Origin: Sepiola atlantica
Lineage: Eukaryota > Mollusca > Cephalopoda > Sepiida > Sepiolidae
Direction of reading: 5' to 3'
DNA: 64,000 bases
NCBI GenBank assembly: GCA_963556195.1
Contig: OY744532.1
Coordinates: forward strand, 79,853,734 to 79,917,733
In this document: positions 38,256 to 48,749 of the stretch, one piece after another
How positions within the stretch are numbered: position 1 is the stretch's first letter
Layout of the letters: every line of letters starts with the position of its first letter
Made by a program: the position numbers and the translations under genes
The notes under the pieces: model-generated
The model's input: the letters and a program-made list of their open reading frames with translations, nothing else
What the model was told of the DNA's origin: nothing
Database searches by the model: none

Positions 38256-39540
38256 TTTAGGGGTGGCGATATGTACGTATTTAGGTTCCACACCGGGGCG
38301 GCGATAGGTACTTATTTAGCATTCAGCGGTGGTGATAGGTACTTATATAGCATGTGCACATGGGCGGTAATAAGTACGTATATAGTATGCACACCGGGGC
38401 AGTGATAGGTATGTATTTAGCATGCGCACTGAGGCAGCGATCGGTTCATATGTAGCACGCGCACCGGGGCGGCGATAGGTACGTATATAGCACGCGCACA
38501 GGGGCGGCGAAAGGTACATATTTAAAATTCACACTGGGCGGCGAAAGGTACATATTTAAAATTCACACCGGGGCGGCGATAGGTACGTATTTAGCATTCA
38601 TGCCGGGGCGGCGATAGGTATGTATTTAGCATTCACACCGGGGCAGCGATAGGTATGTATTTAGCATTCACACCGGGGCAGCGATATGTACGTATTTAGC
38701 TTCTGCACCGGGGCGGCGATAGGTACGTATTTAGAATTCACACCGGGGCGGCAATAGGTATGTATTTAGAATTCACACCGGGGCGGCGATAGGTATGTAT
38801 TTAGCATTCGCACCGGGGCGGCGATATGTACGTATTTAGTTTCCACACCAGGGCGGCGATAGGTACGTATTCAGAATTCAGGGGTGGCGATAGCTACGTA
38901 TATAGCATGTACACATGGGCAGCAATAAGTACATACATAGCATGCGCTCTGCGGCGGCGATCAGTAAATATATTTCACGCGCACCGGGGCGGCGAAAGGT
39001 ATGTATTTCGCATTCGCACCGTAGTGGTGATAGGTACGTATTTAGCATTCGCACTGGGGCGGCTATAGGTACGTATTTAGCATTCGCACCAGGGCGGCTA
39101 TAGGTACGTATTTAGCATTCGCACTGGGCCGGCGATAGGTACGTATTTAGCATTCACACCAAAGCGGCAATATGTACATATTAATTATTCGCACTAGGGC
39201 AGCGATAGGTACTTATGCAGCATGCACACCGGGGCGCAATTGGTATGTCTTTAGTATTCGCACTAGGGCAGCGATAGGTACTTATGTAGCATGCACACCG
39301 GGGCGCAATAGGTATGTATTTAGTATTCACACCGGGGCAACGATAGGTACTATTTAGCATTCGCAACGGGGCGGCGATAGGTACTTAAATAGTATCTGCA
39401 CCGGGGCGGCGATAGGTACGTATATAGTATGTGCAGTGGGGCGGCGATAGGTATGTATATAGTATGCGCACCGGGGTGATGATAGATACGTATATAGTAT
39501 GAACACCGGGGTTGAGATAAGTACCTATATAGAAGGCGCA
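38256..39540. repeat. 35-bp minisatellite, copy 5 (~36 units)
   Basis: Variant order again follows copies 1 and 2. The array is entered through TTAGGGTCTGCCCAAATT, as in copies 1 and 6. Confidence 0.95.
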
Positions 39541-39783
39541 GATAGAAATATGTCATACTATTACCCTGGGCAATATGGTGGGGAAGAAACAGCTTTTGCA
39601 AAAGGCAAAATTAGAAAGTAGCGGCGAAATGGGGCGACCAGGGAAGAGAAAGGTAGCAGATAAAGAGACGGCTATTGAGAGAGGGGGCGGACATAGAAGT
39701 TTGAATATAAAGATGTTACACACACGATCTTTCTTCAAATATATGTTTTTATGACCCCGAGCAACGCCGGGTAGCCCCGCTAG
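39541..39783 (+). mobile_element. Helitron 3' tail, copy 5
   Basis: Same tail with a small deletion near 39,545-39,575. A minus-strand open frame (39,553-40,011, 152 codons) crosses the junction with copy 6. It is a by-product of the head-to-tail join. Confidence 0.85.
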
Positions 39784-40104
39784 TCTCCTATATAAAGGGC
39801 AGTTGTCTGTATGTTTGTCTGTTTGTTTGTCTGTTTGTATGTCCAGATACTCCTCCGAGAGGACCCAACAAACAGTCACACGGTTGACATCATTATAACC
39901 GGCCAGCCCCGGGACGTATAATATCTCAGAACCGGAAAAAAAAATGGACTCTTCGAGGGTCGACTGAGCACTTTTCTCCAATGGGGGGGTGCCTTTTTCC
40001 TCGATTTTCAACGTTGTTTAGTACTAATTTGAGAAAAAAACAAAGAATTTGAGAAATAATGCACCGTCATGATTTTAACAGGAAATGACGTCAGAGGAAA
40101 TCCC

Positions 40105-41160
40105 TAACGGCTCTTTTTTGAACATGAGTTTATAGTGAAGCAAGTGTTGCTTAATCACAAACGGCACTTTTTTTGAACACGAGTCCATAGTCAAGCATGG
40201 GTTGCTTACTTACTAACGGCACTTTTTTGAACATGAGTCCATAGTGATGCAAGGGTTGCTTAACTCCTAACGGCACTTTTTGATACATGCGTTTATAGTG
40301 ACGCAAGTGTTGTTTAATCAATAACGGCACTTTTTTTAACATGAGTTCATAGTGAAGCAAGGGTTGCTTAATCCTAACCACATTTTTTCTGTTGACATGA
40401 TAACATCCTCCTAGGTATTACCTCCCCCTTTTTGAGAGGTGTGAAGTTAGTGTAGTATCAGTAAAATTAAAGTAATAAATAATTATGCTCCCCCACTGTT
40501 TTCACTAATATTTGTATGCTCCCCCATTGTTTTCACTAATATTTCTATACATATTGTATACATATTGAAAACTTGGGGTGGGTGTGAGGGGGGGGGGTCG
40601 GCATTCGCCGGTGTGAGCGCCTCAGGAGAAATTTGGGGAAGAGGGGGGGGGTATCGGCATTCGGCGGTGGGGCGCCTCAGGCCAAATCTGGGGAGGGTGA
40701 GTGTCGGCATTCGGCGGTGGGGCGCCTCAGGCGAAATTCAGGGAGGAGTGTCGGCATTCGCCAGTATGAGCGCCTCAGGCCGAATTTGGTGGAGTGTCGG
40801 CATTCGCCGGTGGTGCGCCTCAGGCCAAATTTGGAGATGGGGGATTGTCGGCATAATGCAAAGTCACGATTTTAGCAGGAAATGACGTCAGAGGAAATCC
40901 CTAACGGCACTTTTTTGAACATGAGTTTATAGTGAAGCACGGGTTGCCTTATCCCAACGAAACATAAGTTTTTATTGAAGCAACTGTTGCTTAATCCCTA
41001 ACGGCATTTTTTGAACATGAGTCCATAGTGAAGCAAGGGTTGCTTAATTCCTAACGGCACTTATTTGAACATGAATCCACAGTGAAGCCAGGGTTGCTTA
41101 ATCAATAACGGCACTTTTTTGAACACGAGTTTGTAGTGAAGCCAGGGTTGCTTAATCCTA
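40105..41160. repeat. 54-bp / 48-bp / 54-bp module, copy 6
   Basis: 54-bp units lie at about 40,105-40,380, 48-bp GC-rich units at 40,575-40,850, and 54-bp units again at 40,900-41,160. The block is almost identical to 14,150-15,262 in copy 1. Confidence 0.85.
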
Positions 41161-41264
41161 ACTGCATTTCTTCTGTTGACATGATACCATCCTCCCAGGT
41201 ATAACCTCCTTCTTTTTGAGAGGTGTGAAGTTAGTGTAGTATCAGTAAAATTAAAGTAATAAAT

Positions 41265-41735
41265 AATTATGCTCCACCATTGTTTTCACTAATATTTGTA
41301 TACATATTAAATAACGTCTCAATAAGTAAAGTAAAAAGAGAAATAATTATGCTCCACCATTGTTTTCACTAATATTTGTATACATATTAAATAACGTCTC
41401 AAGAAGTAAAGTAAGAAGAGAAATAATTATGCTCCGCCATTGTTTTCACTAATATTTGTATACATATTAAATAACGTCTCAAGAAGTTAAGTAAGAAGAG
41501 AAATAATTATGCTCCGCCATTGTTTTAACTAATATTTGTATACATATTAAATAACGTCTCAAGAAGTTAAGTAAGAAGAGAAATAATTATGCTCCGCCAT
41601 TGTTTTCACTAATATTTGTATACATGTTAAATAACGTCTCAATAAGTAAAGTAAGAAGAGAAATAATTATGCACCGCCATTGTTTTCACTAATATTATGA
41701 GAAATAATTATGCACCGCCATTGTTTTCACTAATA
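41265..41735. repeat. 80-bp tandem repeat, copy 6 (~6 units)
   Basis: The last unit is truncated and partly duplicated (41,690-41,735). The array then enters the 137-bp satellite in mid-unit. Confidence 0.9.
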
Positions 41736-44700
41736 ATCCAGGGGCTGGAGAGATTTAGGGGTCGGGGAAAATTTTAGGGGTCAGGACGAACTTTTTAGGG
41801 GTCAGGCCAAATTTTTTTTTTTTTTTTTGTTTTTTTTTGTTTTGAAGTCAAAATATTTTTCATGGTTGGAGGAGAGTGAAAAATTAGGGGGCTGGAGAGA
41901 TTTAGGGGTCGGGGAAAATTTTAAGGGTCAGGACGAACTTTTTAGGGGTCAAGCCAAATTTTTTTGTTTTTTTTTGTTTTTTTTTGTTTTGAAGTCAAAA
42001 TATTTCTCAGGGTTGGGGGAGAGTGAAAAATTAGGGGGCTGGAGAGATTTAGGGGTCGGGGAAAATTTTAGGGGTCAGGCCAAAGTTTTTTGTTTTTTTT
42101 TGTTTTGAAGTCAAAATATATCTAATGGTTGTAAGAGAGTGAAAAATTAGGGGGCTGGAGAGATTTAGGGGTCGGGGAAAATTTTAGGGGTCAGGACGAA
42201 CTTTTAAGGGGTCAGGCCAAATTTTTTTGTTTTTTTTTGTTTTGAAGTCAAAATATTTCTCAGGGTTGGGGGAGAGTTAAACATTAGGGGGCTGGAGAGA
42301 TTTAGGTGTCGGGGAAAATTTTAGGGGTCAGGACGAACTTTTTAGGGGTCAGGCCAAATTTATTTGTTTTTTTTTGTTTTGAAGTCAAAATATTTTTCAT
42401 GGTTGGAGGAGAGTGAAAAATTAGGGGGCTGGAGAGATTTAGGGGTCATGAAAAATTTTAGGGGTCAGGACGAACTTTTTAGGGGTCAGGCCAAATTTTT
42501 TTTTTTTTTTTGGTTTTGAAGTGAATATATTTCTCAGGGTTGGGGGAGAGTTAAACATTAGGGGGCTGGAGAGATTTAGGTGTCGGGAAAATTTTAGGGG
42601 TCAGGACGAACTTTTTAGGGGTCAGGCCAAATTTATTTGTTTTTTTTTGTTTTGAAGTCAAAATATTTTTCATGGTTGGAGGAGAGTGAAAAATTAGGGG
42701 GCTGGAGAGATTTAGGGGTCATGGAAAATTTTAGGGGTCAGGACGAACTTTTTAGGGGTCAGGCCAAATTTTTTTTTTTTTTTTGTTTTGAAGTCAAAAT
42801 ATTTTTCATGGTTGGAGGAGAGTGAAAAATTAGGGGGCTGGAGAGATTTAGGGGTCGGGGAAAATTTTAAGGGTCGGGACGAACTTTTTAGGGGTCAAGC
42901 CAAATTTTTTTGTTTTTTTTTGTTTATTTTTGTTTTGAAGTCAAAATATTTCTCAGGGTTGGGGGAGAGTGAAAAATTAGGGGGCTGGAGAGATTTAGGG
43001 GTCGGGGAAAATTTTAGGGGTCAGGACGAACTTTTTAGGGCTCAGGCCAAATTTTTTTGTTTTTTTTTGTTTTTTTTGTTTTGAAGTCAAAATATTTCTC
43101 AGGGTTGGGGGAGAGTGAAAAATTAGGGGGCTGAAGAGATTTAGGGGTCGGGGAAAATTTTAGGGGTCAGGACGAACTTTTTAGGGTTCAGGCCAAATTT
43201 TTTTGTTTTTTTTTGTTTTGAAGTCAAAATATTTCTCAGGGTTGGGGGAGAGTGAAAAATTAGTGGGCTGGAGAGATTTAGGGGTCGGGGAAAATTTTAG
43301 GGGTCAGGACGAACTTTTTAGGGCTCAGGCCAAATTTTTTTGTTTTTTTTTGTTTTTTTTGTTTTGAAGTCAAAATATTTCTCAGGGTTGGGGGAGAGTG
43401 AAAAATTAGGGGGCTGAAGAGATTTAGGGGTCGGGGAAAATTTTAGGGGTCAGGACGAACTTTTTAGGGGTCAGGCCAATTTTTTTTCTTTTTTTTGTTT
43501 TGAAGTAAAAATATATCTCATGGTTGGGGGAGAGTGAAAAATTAGGGGGCTGGAGAGATTTAGGGGTTGGGGAAAATTTTAGGGGTCAGGACGAACTTTT
43601 TAGGGGTCAGGCCAAATTTTTTTGTTTTTTTTTGTTTTGAAGTCAAAATATTACTCAGGGTTGGGGGAGAGTGAAAAATTAGGGGGCTGGAGAGATTTAG
43701 GGGTCGGGGAAAATTTTAGGGGTCAGGACGAACTTTTTAGGAGTCAGGCCAAATTTTTTTTGTTTTTTTTTGTTTTTTTTTGTTTTGAAGTCAAAATATT
43801 TCTCAGGGTTGGGGGAGAGTGAAAAATTAGGGGGCTGGAGAGATTTAGGGGTCGGGGAAAATTTTAGGGGTCAGGACGAACTTTTTAGGGCTCAGGCCAA
43901 ATTTTTTTGTTTTTTTTTGTTTTGAAGTCAAAATATTTCTCAGGGTTGGGGGAGAGTGAAAAATTAGGGGGCTGGAGAGATTTAGGGGTCGGGGAAAATT
44001 TTAGGGGTCAGGACGAACTTTTTAGGGGTCAGGCCAAATTTTTTTGTTTTTTTTTGTTTTGAAGTCAAAATATTTTTCATGGTTGGAGGAGAGTGAAAAA
44101 TTAGGGGGCTGGAGAGATTTAGGGGTCGGGGAAAATTTTAGGGGTCAGGACGAACTTTTTAGGGGTCAGGCCAAATTTTTTTGTTTTTTTTGTTTTTTTT
44201 TGTTTTGAAGTCAAAATATTTCTCAGGGTTGGGGGAGAGTGAAAAATTAGGGGGCTGGAAAGATTTAGGGGTCGGGGAAAATTTTAGCGGTCAGGACGAA
44301 CTTTTTAGTGGTCAGGCAAAATTTTTTTGTTTTTTTTTGTTTTGAAGTCAAAATATTTTTCATGGTTGGAGGAGAGTGAAAAATTAGGAAGCTGGAGAGA
44401 TTTAGGGGTCGGGGAAAATTTTAGGGGTCAGGACGAACTTTTTAGGGGTCGGGCCAAATTTTTTTCTTTTTTTTTTTTTTTGTTTTGAAGTCAAAATATT
44501 ACTCAGGGTTGGGGGAGAGTGAAAAATTAGGGGGCTGGAGAGATTTAGGGGTCGGGGAAAATTTTAGGGGTCAGGACGAACTTTTTAGGGCTCAGGCCAA
44601 ATTTTTTTGTTTTTTTTTGTTTTTTTTGTTTTGAAGTCAAAATATTTCTCAGGGTTGGGGGAGAGTGAAAAATTAGGGGGCTGAAGAGATTTAGGGGTCG

Positions 44701-46700
44701 GGGAAAATTTTAGGGGTCAGGACGAACTTTTTAGGGTTCAGGCCAAATTTTTTTGTTTTTTTTTGTTTTGAAGTCAAAATATTTCTCAGGGTTGGGGGAG
44801 AGTGAAAAATTAGTGGGCTGGAGAGATTTAGGGGTCGGGGAAAATTTTAGGGGTCAGGACGAACTTTTTAGGGCTCAGGCCAAATTTTTTTGTTTTTTTT
44901 TGTTTTTTTTTGTTTTGAAGTCAAAATATTTCTCAGGGTTGGGGGAGAGTGAAAAATTAGGGGGCTGAAGAGATTTAGGGGTCGGGGAAAATTTTAGGGG
45001 TCAGGACGAACTTTTTAGGGGTCAGGCCAATTTTTTTTCTTTTTTTTGTTTTGAAGTCAAAATATTTCTCAGGGTTGGGAGAGAGTGAAAAATTAGGGGG
45101 CTGGAGAGATTTAAGGGTCGGGGAAAATTTTAGGGGTCAGGACGAACTTTTTAGGGGTCAGGCAAAAATTTTTTTTGTTTTTTTTTTTTTTGTTTTGAAG
45201 TCAAAATATTACTCAGGGTTGGGGGAGAGTGAAAAATTAGGGGGCTGGAGAGATTTAGGGGTCGGGGAAAATTTTAGGGGTCAGGACGAACTTTTTAGGG
45301 CTCAGGCCAAATTTTTTTGTTTTTTTTTGTTTTTTTTGTTTTGAAGTCAAAATATTTCTCAGGGTTGGGGGAGAGTGAAAAATTAGGGGGCTGAAGAGAT
45401 TTAGGGGTCGGGGAAAATTTTAGGGGTCAGGACGAACTTTTTAGGGTTCAGGCCAAATTTTTTTGTTTTTTTTTGTTTTGAAGTCAAAATATTTCTCAGG
45501 GTTGGGGGAGAGTGAAAAATTAGTGGGCTGGAGAGATTTAGGGGTCGGGGAAAATTTTAGGGGTCAGGACGAACTTTTTAGGGGTCAAGCCAAATTTTTT
45601 TTTTTTTTTTTGTTTTTTTTTGTTTTGAAGTCAAAATATTTCTCAGGGTTGGGGGAGAGTGAAAAATTAGGGGGCTGGAGAGATTTAGGGGTCGGGGAAA
45701 ATTTTAGGGGTCAGGCCAAATTTTTTTGTTTTTTTTTGTTTTGAAGTCAAAATATATCTAATGGTTGTAAGAGAGTGAAAAATTAGGGGCCTGGAGAGAT
45801 TTAGGGGTCGGGGAAAATTTTAGGGGTCAGGACGAACTTTTTAGGGGTCAGGCCAAATTTTTTTGTTTTTTTTTGTTTTTTTTTGTTTTGAAGTCAAAAT
45901 ATTTTTCATGGTTGGAGGAGAGTGAAAAATTAGGGGGCTGGAGAGATTTAGGGGTCATGAAAAATTTTAGGGGTCAGGACGAACTTTTTAGGGGTCAGGC
46001 CAAATTTTTTTTTTTTTGGGGGTTTTGAAGTCAATATATTTCTCAGGGTTGGGGGAGAGTTAAACATTAGGGGGCTGGAGAGATTTAGGTGTCGGGGAAA
46101 ATTTTAGGGGTCACGACGAACTTTTTAGGGGTCAGGCCAAATTTATTTGTTTTTTTTTGTTTTGAAGTCAAAATATTTTTCATGGTTGGAGGAGAGTGAA
46201 AAATTAGGGGGCTGGAGAGATTTAGGGGTCATGGAAAATTTTAGGGGTCAGGACGAACTTTTTAGGGGTCAGGCAAAATTTTTTTGTTTTTTTTTGTTTT
46301 GAAGTCAAAATATTTTTCATGGTTGGAGGAAAGTGAAAAATTAGGGTGCTGGAGAGATTTAGGGGTCGGGGAAAATTTTAGGGGTCCTGACAAACTTTTT
46401 AGGGGTCAGGCCAAATTTTTTTGTTTTTTCTTTGTTTTTTTTGTTTTGAAGTAAAAATATTTCTCAGGGTTGGGGGAGAGTGAAAAATTAGGGGGCTGGA
46501 GAGATTTAGGGGTCGGGGAAAATTTTAGGGGTCAGGACGAACTTTTTAGGGGTCAGGCCAAATTTTTTTGTTTTTTTTTGTTTTGAAGTCAAAATATATC
46601 TCATGGTTGGGGGAGAGTGAAAAATTAGGGGGCTGGAGAGATTTAGGGGTCGGGGAAAATTTTAAGGGTCAGGACGAACTTTTTAGGGTCTGCCCAAATT
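41736..46700. repeat. ~137-bp satellite, copy 6 (~36 units)
   Basis: This is the largest 137-bp array here. Multi-unit higher-order repeats are visible. A run with CTGAAGAGATTT, TTAGTGGGCTGG and AGGGCTCAGGCC variants recurs near 43,120-43,330, 44,670-44,890 and 45,385-45,540. Another variant with GGGGTCATG(A/G)AAAAT recurs near 42,445, 42,715, 45,953 and 46,227. Confidence 0.95.
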
Positions 46701-47805
46701 TAGGGGCGGCGATATGTCTGTATTTAGCTTCCACACCGGGGCGGCGATAGGTACTTATTTAGCATTCAGCAGTGGTGATAGGTACTTATATAGCATGTGC
46801 ACATGGGCGGTAATAAGTACGTATATAGTATGCACACCGGGGCAGTGATAGGTATGTATTTAGCATGCGCACTGAGGAAGCGATCGGTTCATATATAGCA
46901 CGCGCACCGGGGCGGCGATAGGTACGTATATAGCATGTGCACAGGGGCGGCGAAAGGTACATATTTAAAATTCACACCGGGCGGCGAAAGGTACATATTT
47001 AAAATTCACACCGGGGCGGCGATAGGTACGTATTTAGCATTCACACCGGGGCGGCGATAGGTATGTATTTAGCATTCACACCGGAGCAGCGATAGGTATG
47101 TATTTAGCATTCGCACCGGGGCAGCAATATGTACGTATTTAGCTTCCGCACCGGGGCGGCGATAGGTACGTATTTAGAATTCACACCGGGGCGGCAATAG
47201 GTACGTATTTAGAATTCACACCGGAGCGGCGATAGGTATGTATTTAGCATTCGCACCGGGGCGGCGATATGTACGTATTTAGCTTCCACACCAGGGCGGC
47301 GATAGGTACGTATTCAGAATTCAGGGGTGGCGAAAGCTACGTATATAGCATGTACACATGGGCAGCAATAAGTACGTACATAGCATGCACTCTGCAGCGG
47401 CGATCAGTACATATATAGCACGCGCACCGGGGCGGCGAAAGGTACGTATTTAGCATTCGCACTGGGCCGGCAATAGGTACGTATTTAGCATTCACACCAA
47501 AGCGGCAATATGTACATATTAATTATTCGCACTAGGGCAGCGATAGGTACTTATGTAGCATGCACACCGGGGCGCAATTAGTATGTCTTTAGTATTCGCA
47601 CTAGGGCAGCGATAGGTACTATTTAGCATTCGCAACGGGGCGGTGATAGGTACTTAAATAGTATCTGCACCGGGGCGGCGATAGGTACGTATATAGTATG
47701 TGCACTGGGGCGGCGATAGGTACGTAAATAGTATGCGCACCGGGGTGATGATAGATACGTATATAGTATGAACACCGGGGTGGACTTAAGTACCTATATA
47801 GAAGG
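46701..47805. repeat. 35-bp minisatellite, copy 6 (~31 units)
   Basis: Same order as copy 1, minus several units missing between about 47,440 and 47,620. Confidence 0.95.
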
Positions 47806-48077
47806 CGCAGATAGAAGTGTTACTTTTTATAGAAATATGTCATACTATTACCCTGGGCAATAGGAGAAATGGTGGGGAAGAAACAGCTTTTGCAAAAGGC
47901 AAAATTAGAAAGTAGCGGCGAAATGGGGCGACCAGGGAAGAGAAAGGTAGCAGATAAAGAGACGACTATTGAGAGAGGGGGCGGACATAGAAGTTTGAAT
48001 ATAAAGATGTTACACACACGATCTTTCTTCAAATATATGTTTTTATGACCCCGAGCAACGCCGGGTAGCCCCGCTAG
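47806..48077 (+). mobile_element. Helitron 3' tail, copy 6
   Basis: Same tail, hairpin and CTAG. This is the only tail whose 3' neighbour is not another Helitron. Confidence 0.85.
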
Positions 48078-48079
48078 TA

Positions 48080-48228
48080 ATAAATAAAGCACACGGAATA
48101 AAATACAAACAAGGAAAAAACAGAATATACATAGAATTTTCCAAGATAAAGTTTAAATTAACTATATCTTGGAAAATTCTATGTTTTTTTTTGTTTGTTT
48201 GTGTTTTATTCCGTGTGCTTTATTTTTC
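48080..48228. mobile_element. Fold-back (MITE-like) element beside Helitron 3' end
   Basis: Left arm from 48,082 (AAATAAAGCACACGGAATAA) pairs with the right arm ending at 48,225. The inner arms ATAGAATTTTCCAAGATA and its complement meet around a ~14-base loop near 48,150-48,163. Arms are about 60-68 bp with one looser, T-rich stretch. It encodes nothing. It may be a small inverted-repeat transposon. Its outer end lies two to four bases from the Helitron 3' end. Confidence 0.75.
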
Positions 48229-48745
48229 ACCTTACTGGTTGGAGAATTAAATGAAAAATTGAAAATAACTTAAAATGCGAGGATAGCAACATGTCTGAGC
48301 ATCTATATAAAGGTTACACCTATTTCTGAAATACCTGAAGAATATAAGGGCCTACGATGACCCCTCTCAGTTAGATGAACCCTTCGACCTTATCAGGTTA
48401 TCTATCTAGGAGTGGAAAAAATCTTATATAATATATGTGCTACTGATATCTTCTGTCTTTGGAGCAAACCATGGCGAAGGGATGGCTCCTTAGTCATGAT
48501 CGACAACCTTCCTAGAGTTGGAGTCTTGAACAAAATATCCGGTTGCAAACCTATAATTGCTTAAGTAGTAGATAGGTCCTGCCTATTGCCTGGTCTATTG
48601 CACTACTTCCTTGTCTATTAGTAAGGCGCAGAGGTACTAGTGCAGTGGTACTTCAAAGACACCCAGTGCTTGGCCTTGTTTTCTGACTAGAATAATGAAC
48701 GCCGTCTTTCTCTCTCTCTTTATAGGCAACCTGGAAGAAAATACA
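48229..48745. other. No recognisable feature
   Basis: Possibly the 5' leader of the retrotransposon that follows, but nothing in it identifies it. Confidence 0.4.
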
Positions 48746-48749
48746 CTCA

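Larger units (their letters stand above)
32122..39783 (+). mobile_element. Non-autonomous Helitron copy 5 (7.7 kb) with U2 insert
   Basis: The copy starts TCTATTATATAAAGGGC, preceded by A at 32,121, and ends with CTAG at 39,780-39,783. It is the only full-length copy that also carries the U2-containing insert. Order is: 5' end, 54-bp repeats, 48-bp repeats, U2 insert, 48-bp repeats, 54-bp repeats, 80-, 137- and 35-bp arrays, tail. The U2 insert lies within the 48-bp module, as in copy 3. This suggests a single capture followed by copying. Confidence 0.85.
39784..48077 (+). mobile_element. Non-autonomous Helitron copy 6 (8.3 kb), terminal copy
   Basis: The copy starts TCTCCTATATAAAGGGC after the CTAG of copy 5 and ends with CTAG at 48,074-48,077. 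It is followed by T at 48,078 and then non-Helitron DNA, the expected 3' flank. It resembles copy 1 most closely in 5' end, 54-bp and 48-bp blocks and the first 35-bp units. A duplication of a larger block within the array is therefore possible. Confidence 0.85.
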
